A stretch of 64,000 nt of DNA, taken from positions 3,908,219 through 3,972,218 of the forward strand of contig NC_066323.1 in NCBI RefSeq assembly GCF_022539315.1. Direction: 5' to 3'. Numbering within the stretch: position 1 is the stretch's first letter; each line of letters starts with the position of its first letter. Below the pieces are notes generated by a model. The model was given only the letters and a program-made list of their open reading frames with translations, did no database searches and was not told the DNA's origin. The translations under genes and the position numbers were made by a program. Shown piece by piece: positions 1 through 13,000 of this stretch. The DNA is from Serinus canaria (taxonomy: Eukaryota > Chordata > Aves > Passeriformes > Fringillidae).

Positions 1-229
1 CCAGTGACCTCATAGCACAAGTATGTGGGACAACCTCTGGCAAAAGGCCCCTCTGCTTTATATAGGTTGCTTTCTGAATCTAATTCTGTAAGTATATGGG
101 GTCTGTGTAATGACTGTGTTTAAATAAGTTTCAGTTAACAAAGGTGCTGTATTGAGCATCTTTAAAGACTTACATCCTATTCTAGTGTATCAAAACTTAG
201 ACTTTTACAGCCAGAGCTGGAGCAAGGTC
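1..229. other. Upstream flank, no gene seen
   Basis: AT-rich unique-looking DNA before the SEC62 upstream repeats. I see no exon, repeat or RNA gene here. In human the gene before SEC62 is SAMD7, but no SAMD7 coding sequence is recognisable in this short stretch. Confidence 0.4.
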
Positions 230-261
230 AGGAGCTGAGGGGGGAGAGGGGCTGAGGGGCT

Positions 262-520
262 CTCAGTGGTGCCCTGTGACAAGACAAGGAGCAATGGCCA
301 TGAAGTAAAACACAAGATGTTCCACCTCAACATGAGAATTAATTTCTTAACATTGAGGGTGGCAAAGCATTCGAACAGGCTGTCCGGGCAGTTTGTGGAG
401 TCTCCCTTTGTAGAGACTTTCCTGCGTCACCTGCTCAGGGTGACCGTGCCTTGGCAGGGGAGTTGGTCTGGATGATCTCCAGAGACCCTTTCGGCTCTAA
501 CAGTCCTGTGATTCTGTGAA
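262..520 (+). mobile_element. CR1 LINE, 3'-end fragment
   Basis: This stretch matches the remembered 3' region of avian CR1. A 'GTGCCCTGTGACAAGACAAG' block is followed by a 'GAGGGTGGCAAAGCATTCGA' block and by the terminal 'GATGATCTCCAGAGACCC' and 'CTGTGATTCTGTGA' tail. It is a 5'-truncated copy in the same orientation as SEC62. A short reading frame at 266-475 is a decayed remnant of it, not a host gene. The ending in an ATTCTGTGA-type repeat rather than poly(A) is typical of CR1. Confidence 0.8.
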
Positions 521-880
521 GGGAGGGCGCTGAGGGGGGGTCGGTGAAGGCCTGAGGAACCGAGGCCAGGTGGTGAGGGGCTGAGGGGCTGTGGTGGGCT
601 GAGGGAGGTGGTGGGGGCTCAGGCGGGATTAGGGCTTGGCAAGGCGCTGAGGCGGCATGAAGAGAATGAGGGACCGAGGCGGGATGGAGGGTGCTGAGGG
701 ACTGAGTCGGGGCGCTGAGGCGTGATGAGGCGCTGAGGGACCGGGGTGGAACAAGGCTTTGAGGGGACAGAGGGAAACCAAGCGGTCGCTGAGGGACCGA
801 AGCGGGTCGCTGAGGAGCTGAGGGACGGAGAAGGCACTGCGAGAGACCGAGGCGGGTCGCCGAGGGGCGGTGATGGGCGG
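521..880. repeat. G-rich degenerate minisatellite upstream of SEC62
   Basis: Imperfect tandem copies of a unit of about 20-25 bp with the core GCTGAGGGACCGAGGCGGG run from the end of the CR1 fragment to the edge of the CpG island. A few related GAGGGGCTGAGGGG units also lie before the CR1 (about 233-262). Long frames on both strands are low-complexity by-products of this repeat. Confidence 0.7.
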
Positions 881-987
881 AGACGCTGCGGGCGCGCCCC
901 CTTCCCGCCCCACCGCTCGCTCCCGCCGCCTCTCGCGAGGCCACCGCCCCCCCCGCGCGCGTCACCGGCAGAGCGGACGGGGACAAC
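820..987 (+). promoter_or_regulatory. SEC62: SEC62 CpG-island promoter and 5' UTR
   Basis: GC and CpG density rise sharply from about 820 and stay high to about 1230, covering the SEC62 start codon. No TATA box is visible. GC-box-like CCCGCCCC sequence lies near 905-915. The sequence AACATGGCGG at the start codon gives a strong Kozak context and also resembles a YY1 core. The transcription start cannot be placed from sequence alone. Confidence 0.6.
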
Positions 988-1023
988 ATGGCGGAGCGGC
1001 GGAGGCACAGGAAGCGCGTCCAG
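988..1023 (+). CDS. SEC62: SEC62 coding exon 1
   Basis: Twelve codons, MAERRRHRKRVQ, ending at a GTACCC donor in phase 0. The start ATG has A at -3 and G at +4, and the reading matches the conserved vertebrate N-terminus. Confidence 0.93.
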
Positions 1024-4000
1024 GTACCCGAGACTCCCCCTCCTCTCTATCTCTCCCTCCCCACCCGGTGGCTCCCCCTCTCCGTGCTTAGAGCGGCTTC
1101 CCCCGCGGCCTTCCCGCCCGACGCTGTTGCGAGGTGGCGGCTGCGGGCGGCCCGCGGTGAGTGCGCCCCAGTCTCGGGGCACCGGGAGCCCCTCAGGCCG
1201 GACCCGGACCCCAGGCTGGCAGGTTCTCCTCAGAATTTTCTAGCAAATTGGTAAACACTGTGAAAACAGAATGGTGGAGCTCAAGTAGGAGCGTTTCGGA
1301 GCTGAGGGGCAGCCAGCGGGGCCCCCCGGCACATCAGAGGCGCCCCTGCTTCATCCCCATGGGCTCTGCGCCCTCAGAAGTTCTTCGTCCCTCCATGACC
1401 AATAAATGACATTAGGAACTGTTCCCCATTTTTAATCGCCGTGTTATACTCAGGATCTCCCCGGTTATCGGTGTCGAACAATAGCTTAGTGCGGGTAACA
1501 CCAAAACACCCGGGAGCTGCACCTTCACCCAGCGTGTCCGGCCCAGGGATCGTAAGCAGGAGACGTGGGACAGATGGTAAAAGCATCTTAAAAGCAAACG
1601 TGCCCCAAGCAGGAAATGATGCGGGAAGAAAAGGAAATTTGTGTCTGGAAAACATAAACAAACAGGCACGCCTATAAATAGACCTAATCAGCTTTGAGAT
1701 CGTGTTAAAATGTAGTGATAATTGTGTGGTGGCACTGAGAGACAAACTGAGGGCTGCTTTGGTGTTTTCACTTACCTGGGAGCCTGGTATGTCGGGGTGT
1801 AATTTTTACATGGAGTTTTACAGAGTTTTTAGGGCATGTTTTGGGCGTACTTACAGTATCGGTGACCATAACACTCGTTACTGTTATGTGTTATCAACAC
1901 TCGGCCTAAATAGTGTTTGTTTGGGTTTATTGCTCTGCTGTAAGAGCAGATAATATTCACAGGAGAGATCACAGAGCCATTCAACAATGTATGCTTCATA
2001 TATCACCCTTCTGCTTGGCTGCCCTCTCTCCTTTCTCAGCCTTCCCTTTCCCAGCCCACTTTCCCTTCCCCCAGGAAGATGGAGATCTGCCTGTACCTGT
2101 AAAGGTTCCTTTTTTCCCTTTAATTCCAATTAGCGAGGCAGGGGGAGAAATGCAAGGAGTCATTAATCAAAATCTTGTTAAACGAGCCCTATCCATCACA
2201 GCATTCAATGAAATATTGCAAAACATCACAGAATTATTCTCCTTTTAAGATTTTTATAGGTTGTCCCTTTCCAATGACAAAGCACCCATCAAACCAAATT
2301 TAAACGTAATTTAATGTTTGTATAACACCCAAGGCTGTGGTCTTGCAGGCAGTTAAGCACACTTAATTTACAGCCTGTTAGTAGTAAAAGTATTTACCAG
2401 ATTGTTAGTAATTAAATCGATGGGTTTAGTAATTAAATCGTCTGGGTTTTAAAACTTAAGGTCATGGCCTAAATTTCCAATATAATTATGCAAATAAATG
2501 TGTATCATCATAGGTTCCTAGTGTAGGTCAACAACAATGGGAAGACAAGACAGTGGACAAAGAATACCTGGTGAATGCTCAAGGGGTGTTCTTAATTGGT
2601 CACTGAATAAAACAACTCATATTTTTCTTGGTAGTGGGTTTTAGATTTTATTTTTCTTGAGCATTTTGAACTTTACTGTCATATTTTCAGTATGATTATC
2701 ACGTTTTTCCTGCTCATGCTGCAACTGTCTTCTTTTAAAATCAAGTGTGGGATTTTTAGTCGTAGGTGCTTCAAGTGTTGTAGCAGTGTGTACTTAATTT
2801 AAGGTGATGTTGCTCCCCTAAAGAGATTATATATTGTACTGCACACAAGTCTGACATCAGAATACCCTGTATTTCTTGACAGGAGAGACGTTCTTGGGAA
2901 AAGTTGGTGTTTTTAGCTGTGGATGAGACTGATGTAATGGAGTTCAATAAGAAAAACCATGGGCACAGAACCTGGGTTTGGAATGAATTTTTGTAGGATT
3001 TTATGCCTGCCATCAAGATTAGAATCATGGTAGTTATGTCAGATAGCTAGACATGAAAAAAGGTTCAAGAATAGTTCAAAGTTCTGTCAAGCCTGCTCCA
3101 CGTTTCCCATCGGAAGCAGTCACAGGAAGGATGTGTTTTATGGAATGCACTTTCATCAAAAGACACATTGCCCAATGTGTGTTGCATAGCTTAGACTCTT
3201 CCTCTGAAAGTTACAAAAGTTGCAAAAATTTTAACTTCAGAAGTTTGAGCAAAGATATTGCAGAGGTAAAATTCTCCAAGTGTCGTTCCTGATGGCAGTT
3301 AACTGTAATCAACAGGGAGATTAATTCAGACATGCAGTAATGAAGGGAGGCTGGTCTGTAGGTTGCAGATTGCTTACCCAGTGGCTCCCACATGATTCAA
3401 ATGTCTGAAATCAAGAATGCTTGCTGTGTATAAAGGACTTACTGACAGAAAAACAACATATGTTGTCTAATGGCTAGTTTAATCTTTTTATTTTAGACAA
3501 AATACATCTCAAAAGATGGGAGATGCCTTTGAATGCCTGCTACTCCAGCAACCTGATCAAAGCTACTTCATGTCTTGGAACTATATTTTTTTTTCCATAT
3601 GTGTCCTGAAATATTCACTTAACCACAAAACTTTCAGTGTTGTTTCCTTTGGGCCGGGTAACACGTGGCACTGTGCTGGCAGCTCTGCAGTTTGACTGTT
3701 AAATAGGCATTAAGTTTTCATTACCTTGGCTGCATTCCACATGCACAGTTTTAGTCTGCCCGTGTCAGGTTTTGGGCTGATCTTTGCCTTGGGATTAACA
3801 GCGCTTGGCGTCGCACCTTGTTGCTATGTCCTGCACTCCAGAAATGTTAATGCATGTAAATACTGCTCCTGAAAAGAGAGAAAACAGCTCCTGGGCAGTT
3901 TGGGGTCAATATCTCACTGCAAATTGATGGCTGAGGTGGCATCGGTGCCATTAATGACAGGTACTTTCCTTGTTGACTTTTTTCCTTTGATTCAAGTTCT

Positions 4001-7000
4001 GAGATTCTCCTGATGAAGGACATCTACTAATCATTAACTCTTGCAGCCTATAGCTGGGTCCTGTTATGATTTGGGTTCTGCTGGAAGGAAAATGCACAGC
4101 TGCAGAGCTACACTGCTGCTCCTGTGCTGCAGTTTTGTGTGAATGACTCTGAAAAGGATCTGCAGAAAGGACAATGCAATAGTTTTCCAGTAATGCATAT
4201 TTTACTCCTGCTTGGTCATTTGGCTTTATTTTCTTCATAAATTCTAGAAAAGATGAATGGGATGATAACAAAGGAGAATGGTTAAATATGTCTTTGAAAT
4301 CTGAGTGGTATCAGGTGATAGAGGAGGAAGAAACAAAGATCAAGGGGGCAAAAAAAAGTTGAAAAATGGGAATGAAAAGTAGCAACCTGAGTTGTCATTA
4401 AAACAAGAATCAGTCTCTTGGAAATCTTGAGTTACATTTTTGGAGGTGGGAAGGGAAGAAGTCAGAACAGCTGGCCTGGGGTTGGAAGGGGACTGAAGCT
4501 GGTGTGTTTTGGCTTCAAAATACTGTACATTGCTCCTTGGATCTGTTTTAGAACTCTGTATGTTTACAGAGTTCTGTATGGTTTTGCTCAAAAAAATTAG
4601 CAGTGGTTAAAAAGAAAGAGGGAAGAAAACAGATACTTCTGTTTTCATAGGATATGGACTGCAAAACATCTGCTAATCTTTTTCTGTAAAGAAAAGTTAA
4701 TGTTTTGTGGCCAGCACATGGCCATGGTAATCCAGAATAACTGGTTTCTCCACATGGCTCTGCCACAGTTTCTTTTAAGAGACCTGGGGCAGTCCTTGTA
4801 CTGGTCATCAGTGCAGGAGTCAGACAAGTTTGTGTTTGTTAGTCACTGAAGAAAACTGGGATGTCCTAAGAACAAGCCCTAACACCGGGGTGTATTTGTT
4901 TCCCCCTCCGCATTCCAGTCCTGCCAAATTCTGTGCTTTTAATTTGTCTATGGCACGTTGGTTTATTTTAGGCAAAGTACAAATATCTCAGCAGCACCCA
5001 GTACCCTGCCACAGAGCATCCACTCTGAGATCGTGACAGTCAACAGGGAAGGGAAAAAGATAGTCCTGCAGTTCAGCCCAAGCTGTGATGTGCTCAGCAC
5101 TTTCAGAGAAGAGTAGTAGGCTGATGCATTTGTAGAGTCTTTATAATGAGGTGTGTGGAATGGAACCTGGCCTGACGCAGTGTCATTTTTGATATAGCCT
5201 CTCAGCTTGAAAAACAGGCACCACATGATAAATGTGCTTAAATTTCTTCTTTTCCTTATCTGAAAACTGTATCAACTATTAGGCTTCAGAAGTCTGCTCT
5301 GAGGGATGGTGTTCTGAAAATCTAAGAGCAAAAAAATCAACTAGATATTGTTTCATTGAAATAAAAGAATTTTGATGACCCTTTTGAAAGAGAGGAACAT
5401 AAATCCCTGTAATGCATTTGGCTGCACATGGAATAACTTGTCTTGCTAGTGACACTCATCATTTACCCCCTTCTGATTTTCCAGAAACCCTGTTTATGTT
5501 ACCGGGTTGTGGAAGGAAATTGCCCTGTCTTGGGTCATACCCGTCTTCTTGCAACTGTGATGCAAAGAGGGAATAAAATGAGTGCAGTTTTCAAACCAGG
5601 AATGTGCTCTGCCCTTTTGTCATCCACTGAGTGTTCCAGGAGTAGGAAAACCTGAATAAGTCATGCTTGGGTAGAGCTGAGGGGGTGAATTCAATGGCTC
5701 AGTTCAGATGTTATTTTGATGTGTTCAGGCCTCTCTGGTACTGCAGTCCCAGCTGGGGGTTGAATTAACTGGGAACTGCATCCATGCATTGAAGTCCAGC
5801 AGGGACTGTGCTGTTCTTTGATTTGGGAGATAATGGTAAGTTTGATTAGGACTTTCCCTTCACTTCAGTGAGTCTGGAAGGTCCCTGGGTTTGATTGTCC
5901 TTCTATGAATTCATATAGGGCAGAATTGTGATTGAGAATTATTCTTAAAAATTTAAAATGCCTTTACATTTCTAGCAAGTCACTAGGCTGAGCACTGCTT
6001 TTTCTGTCAGTCGGTGGAGTTCTGTCTAGACAAGTGAGAAATTTGGTTTGTTTTTATTTTTAATGGCCAGAGTTTGTAAGTCACCGGGGATTGTAAATCT
6101 TACATGCTGTCTAGTGACAACATGGGCTACTTTTAAAAATGAACACAAAATTTGGTTGAACTTTTAGAAGTTGTGCCTAGGGTAATGAACTTACCATTGC
6201 TTTGATTCATTTCATTTATTGATGGAATATATTATTTTCTGTCAGTCATTTATTTTCATATTTTAATGGAAGCCTGGCTCTACAAACAAAGGGATGAAAA
6301 TAGGATGAAAAATGGGGATTAAATTGCAGGGAACACTTTCTCAGAATGAGCTCAGTTAAACTGTGGCAGTCTCTCTCACTGGGAAGCTTTTTTTGTTTGG
6401 GGTGTTATGAAACTATCCCTCACAAAGCAATAGAGAGAAAGGAGCAATAAAAAAAAATCTCCTGGTGCCAGCCCATGCCTGTGTAGTGCATCACATGACC
6501 CAGCAGGATTATAAATATTTTAGGAAGAAGGAGAAAATCCACCTTAGCAAAAGAATTAACACTGATGAGAATATCTGCAGTTTCTCTGTCTTACAGTCTG
6601 TGCTGTGAAGAACATTTGCCCTGTGAATTGTTCCAAATTTCATTTGCTGACAGGAATTACTAGAAAAGCAGCGTTTCACACAGTGTTGCTGCCTGCAGTC
6701 CTCAGTCTCCTGGTGCTTTATCCCACTGGCAATAATGGGACACAGTCAGTTGTTTTATTTCAGTGCATTGGAGCCCCTTTTGTTGCTGTTCAATTACTGT
6801 GGTACCAAGTTTGGTGGCTTGGTTTGATTTACAGTTACTGGTATAGCTGTACCATGTAAGAGGACCTGAAACCACAGAACATATATTATGTGCATACATG
6901 GCACTGTCAGGGAATAGTTTTCTTTAAATTAAAAATTAGGAAAATGGACAACATGCAGCAGGAGGTAATGTCCATTTGAGGACTGTTAGGATAATCTGGC

Positions 7001-10000
7001 CTAATTTGGGCACATTTTTGAAACCACCTGGTGAGTGAGCATATTTCTTCATCATATGGAGGATTTTTTAAAAAGTCTCAGAACTAAGGGCTGTGGAGTC
7101 TTTTGGTCATTTGGATACCTTCTGTCTGTATTATTCTCTTCAAAATTCTCCTCAGACAGGAAAAGCAACAGTCTCCTCTAGAAGGATACTCATTAACCAG
7201 TTGGTTTTGAAAGTTAGCAGTTGAAAATTAACAACTCTTACCATCTGAAGCTTTTATTCGGGTGTAAACACAGCTATTTCACCTTGCATTTCCATTTAAC
7301 GTGCTGCTTGCGATATTATGATTTTACATCTTAAAAGCAGTAATAGAGGCTATATATGTTTATTGGCCTTTAGGAATATTAGGTCTTTAAATAGACTCTG
7401 AAACTTTTATTCCTGTAAATGATGAATCTGATTTGTGGTTGATACAATCTGTTTCTTCAGGCAACACAAGAGGAACGGGTACAGAAAAGGCACTGCAGTG
7501 TGGAAAGCTGCCCTATGTTTCTGTGCTACTGATCCACAAGTAGCAGGATGGGTTGGAGAATTAAACCTTATGGATTAAAAGAATTTACAGAAAAGTATTT
7601 TGAGGAAGTTAGTATAAGTCAGTTTAATATCCCAACCTATGGGTTTTTTCACGTATGTTTTTGTGAAGCAGGAACATTAGAAAGTTCTTCCATTCCCTGC
7701 TTGCAAATATTAGATCTTAATTTTATGTAAGGGAAAATGCCCATCTCCATCCTTCTGCCTTATACATCTCAAAGTTCTGTTACCTCTCTGCAAGGTGCTA
7801 AAAGCACAGAATTTGTGAATGTGTGCAGACTAAGAGTTCTCTTCTCATAAAACATTGGGTTTGACGTTTAAATTTCATCCTGCTGTGCTTTCCCTGATGT
7901 AGAACATCATCCTGATGTTCTACTGTGCAGATTGGAAGAAATCTCCTCAAGGGTACTCTAAAGTCTCATGTTTTAGTCAAAGTGGGCAAAGAAATTTTCT
8001 AGCCAAATCTTTCAGCTTCTTTTCAACATGGTTTTCTCCTTCTGACATGAAATCTGAGCTGCTCTGTCAGAGTGCCTACATTGCTGTCATTTCATACACA
8101 CTCATTCCTCACTCTGCTTTTTCTTTGTTCTCAGCTTCACAACTGTTTCCATCCCAGCTGTGTACCTTAAGCAGCTTCCCATGTGCTGCTTTCCTCTTAG
8201 GCCTTCCTTTAGTTTGCTCTTTCTACAGATCTGCTGAAGGAGTTTGTCCTCCTTACCTTCAGTTCATCTAACTTGAGATTTGCTGCTTTTTTGCTTCCTG
8301 TAGACAGAAAGTTCTCAGGAAAAATGACTTGACCTATTTTCACATCCTTTATATTTTATTTGTTTAATGTGCCATTAAATAATGAAGACAAGACTTTGCA
8401 ATATCTGATTTTTTTTAAGCCCAAATGGGTGATTTTCTTATGTGTTTAAAACTGTATTAATAACTTTTGACTTTTCCCACTGTAGGAAGTTGGTGAGCCA
8501 TTCAAGGAGGAGAAGGCTGTTGCTAAATACATGCGCTTCAACTGTCCAACAAAATCCACCAACATGATGGGCCACCGAGTTGATTATTTTATTGGTAGGG
8601 TTGCTTTTAACCAGAGAATTCAGACTTCTTCTAACATTGCACTTGGAGGGTGGGAGAGGCTGTTTTATTTTTATTAATAGTACTTTATCTAATAAGTACT
8701 GATCCTACAGTTTGGTTTTGAAAACTTATCTAGGTATTAGGAAACCATAAAATGAATCTCACTATCCTGGAGTAAATGCGTAAACTTTTCACTCTGTGCT
8801 TTAAAGGTGTGTGATGTCAAGAGGAATATATTTCAGAATAGTGTCTAGTCTTACTTGAAAGATTAAAAATATGTGGAACATCAGAACAGACTGTGGTTCA
8901 AGGAATGTAGACAAAATGTTAAAAATAATGTTAATTTGAATGCATTTTTAATTCATTTTTTTCCCCTCTAGCTTCGAAAGCCGTGGATTGCCTCCTGGAT
9001 TCTAAATGGGCAAAGGCAAAGAAAGGAGAGGAGGCTCTCTTTACAACCCGAGAGTCTGTAGTTGATTACTGTAACAGGTATGACCCAGGCTACTTCTTCA
9101 TTGTCATTAATGGTGGTAGATGTCAGAGTTATTTAGGAACCAATGTAACTTGGGCTTTGTGCATCCTAAAACTTCAGGATGTATGCAAAAATAATGATTG
9201 TAATGATTTATATTGCTGTGTTTGAGGGTGGAAATGGTTTCATGATTTTTGTTCCCAGAACTCTCCCAGGCTTTCACTGCACTGCTTGGGGCAGCAAGGT
9301 GAACCAGAGGAGTTTCCTGAATTTTGCCAATATTTGAAGTCAGTAGGGTCAGAGCTCTCAAATCTCTCTGTCCCCGCTGTCTAAAGAGCAGGGTTCCCTG
9401 CTGCTCTTCCTGTTGGGAATTCGGCTGTGCTCCTTTCAAGGATGTTTCTAGTTGGTGACCACCTTAAGAATACCAAATACTACATCCTGGTGCCCTGCTT
9501 GCCATGTATTTATGTCTTTATGTCTCCATACATAAATAGATAATATATGCACTTGCAATAAGGTCTGTTTGTCGCTGACAAGAAGGGAAGGCTTGGCATA
9601 GGTACCACAGTTTCAACAGAGCAGTTCTGTTCATTGTGCATCACTTACCAGAGATCTTGATGATCTGTATGTCCACTTATTTTTGCTATGAAATACACTG
9701 ACGTGAACTTGAAAATAAATAGTGCAAGAATTGCATTAATGGGAAAGATAATTAAATGGATCTGGTGGGTTGCTGTATCCTACATCTTGTGTGTTCATCT
9801 AAATCTGCAAAATGCTGCTTCAGAAAAGAACAGTTTTTACCCAGTTTTGAACAGATGAACCAAAAAAAGCAAAGCAACAGGCAAGACATGGGATAAGTAG
9901 GTCTGGTATGTGTAGCTGTAAATAGAGCAGATGATTGTGACCTTGCCTTTCAGTCATGCTGGTCATGATTATGTTAGAGAGATAATCTAGAATGGTGTCT

Positions 10001-13000
10001 GATAACATAATTGAGTGTAAATGTTGTTCTCCCAGCTGCACTTAAATGAATCATTTAACTTATTTCATTTTAAGACTCCTGAAAAAACAGTTCTTTCATC
10101 GAGCGTTGAAAGTGATGAAAATGAAACCTGACAAGGATACCAAGAAAGAAAAGGAAAAAGGAAAGGCTGAGAGTGGGAAAGAAGAGGAGAAAAAGAGCAA
10201 GAAGGAAAGTGGCAAAGATGAAAAAACGAAGAAGGAGAAAGAAAAGGAAAAGAAGAAGGATGGTGAAAAAGATGAGTGTAAGAAGGTAAGTACTGTGTGC
10301 AAGAGAAGAGACAAACTTGTAACAAAAACATCAACAGATTGTTAACATTGCACTGGCTCAGAAGTTGATTATTCTAAAATATGCCATACTTTATTTTCCT
10401 GTTTTCGTCTCTAAATGATGCTTTTTTTTTTTTGGTTTTTTTTTTTTTTTTTTTTTTTTTGTTTTGTTTTGTTTTGTTTTGTTACCTTTCGAATTTGTCT
10501 TGTTTTGGTCTAGATCTAAAAAGAGGCTTCAGTTGGCCTTTGTGTACCTGGTCATCTTTTAATGTGGGCTGAGTTAATCAAAACCCGTTTCTCTCCAGTG
10601 GCAGCAGGCAGGGAGGCTGTGTACATCAGTTACCATAGAATGACACATGTGCATGTGACCAAACATCCAAACCAGTGCAGCTGCACCAGTGAAACAAAAC
10701 AGTTTTGCAGTGTTTGGTAACTGGAATGTTTGGAATGTCACAATTGGTATGTGGGGCCTGTAACAGGCTGTGTAACAGCTTCCATGACTGCCTGCATCCT
10801 GCTTCCTTGCACTTGAGCTTCCAAGCTTAAACTGCAACTGTGGTGCAGGTTTTAATGTGGTTTGGGTTTGTTTTCACTCCTGGCTGGTTTTATTACTTAT
10901 TTATTATTAGCAGAGCAGAATTTCTAAAATGTTGGAAAGCTGAGGAGAAACTTGATGAGTGAATAGGGTGTTTCTTCTACATTCAGTGCTCTGAGTCAGT
11001 GAGAGTTAGTAGGATAGTGGGCCAAAGTTATTCCCATTCATACATTCCTAAGTGAAATAATGGCACATCTACTGAGAATTACAGTCTGTCTACAAAGGTT
11101 TGGCTGTCCAGAGAAACCTAAATGGTGAATACAAGAATTATAAACAGGACAATCCTACTGCAGTCCCAGCCCAGTGTAAGATTACCCAACCCCTGAGGTA
11201 CTGCAAAATGCTGAACATGAAAGTAACAAACTCCTCCATTCCACTGTCATCAGGGGAAGTACATTATTAAATTTATCATAATTTTTAAACTAATCATTTA
11301 TTGAATAGATATTTAGAGGATTGTATAAGCCAGTGGGTAGGAACTTGAATGAAACACGTGACCAAAACCACAAAGTTAATTTCTCACAACGAAGTAAGCA
11401 AAGAGAAACAAACAGGAGAAAGAGAAGAGGAAGCACAAGATCCAAAAAGAGGGGAGGAGGACAAAGAATAAATGGGCAGAAACTGATTCTGCCAGGATAT
11501 CCGTTTGGTAAATATGGCACTAAAATAGCAAATAATTCTAACAAAGTCAGTGATGGTGAAATGTTGTTCACTGTTCTTGATCCCTCTACAGACTTCCTGT
11601 TAATATCAGCCCAGCTTTGCTAGGCATTTGCTGCCACAGCGTAATCCTGAAGTCATGGTCTAGTCCTTAGACACTAAAAATGAGATTTCTCTTTACTTAC
11701 AATTTTCCTTGATTTTTGAGGTACCCAGTTGATAATAAATAAGAACAGAAAGAAATAAAGTATCTTTACTTAAAAAAAAAACCAAAAAAGTGTGAACATG
11801 ATCTTAAGTTTGTGAAAAGTTACCAGATTAAATATATTATAAAACAAATAATTTTTGTAATTTTTTTATATATAATGGTTTGTTATATATATATAAGATA
11901 TAGATAAAATATTTATGTTTGTCCTCAGGATGACACCCCAGGAACACCCAAGAAAAAGGAAACTAAGAGGAAATTTAAACTGGAGCCACATGAAGATCAA
12001 GTTTTCTTGGATGGAAATGAGGTAAGATTTATGGTGCTTTTCAACTTTGGGTGTCACCATGCCGTTGTCAGACAATACTGTAATTTACTGGATTTCTACA
12101 AACTCCTTCTTGACATGTTGAAAGAAAAATTAATGGCAATGTGGTGGCTGATCTTGAAAGCAGATTTTCAGATACTTCGAGGAGGTTAAAGACAGGTAAA
12201 CAGAGAGCAGTAACTTTAAAAAAATCCCAAAGAAAACTTCCTTACCAGTACCTGAGGTGTTGGTGGCCATGAGGTGATGTATTTGTCCTCAGGGTGGATT
12301 CAGGGGTGGTGGAGCTGACCCTGCCTGGGACAGGAGGGTGGGACAAAGACTCCTGAAGTCCCTCCAGCCCAGCTTATCCCACAGCCACTGCCATGCCAAA
12401 GTTGTTCTAAGCCAAACCAGTCTTCTAGGACACCATGCTCAGTCACAGGAGGGGAAATAAAAAATACCTGCCTGGCTTTGTGATCTGAGCAGACAGTGAC
12501 CCTTTGGCATTCCTGAATGCTCATCCTGGCTTTACCACTGAAATTGTGGCCTTAAATACTTCTGTGTTCTGGAAGACAAAGAATTTAATTATTTACCAGC
12601 TCTGTAATGTACAGAGTCACATTTGTACTTCTCAGGTTTGGGATAAGTGGTAAGTTTTCTGTGCGGTGTTGATGCTGTGTGTGGCTGTACTGGAATCTCC
12701 CCCAGGATTCTTGTGTTCCTTTGGTTATAAAACATACATGGCAGCAAATTCTGTAAATAAATCACTGGTGCAGAAAATGTGTTTCCCCTTTGTGTCTTGA
12801 TTTTACTTTCTCAGTTCTTCTACACTTGCTTTGTTCTGTTTCATCCCATCTCGTGTGGACTCACACCCAGCTCTGATCCTCCCTGTTGTCTTCACATGAG
12901 GTGCCCATTCCAAATGAGGCTGCTATACCACAGTATTTACTGTTTGTCCTAACATCAGTTACTTCTCTTTTTATTAATGAGCTGAAAGTTTTAAAAACTA

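Noticed and set aside
435..1254. Several overlapping frames on both strands upstream of and across SEC62 exon 1
   Set aside because: They are low-complexity products of the minisatellite and CpG island; only the 36-nt SEC62 exon 1 fits a known protein.
10065..10334. Minus-strand Ser/Phe-rich frames
   Set aside because: Antisense shadow of the Lys/Glu-rich SEC62 exon 4.
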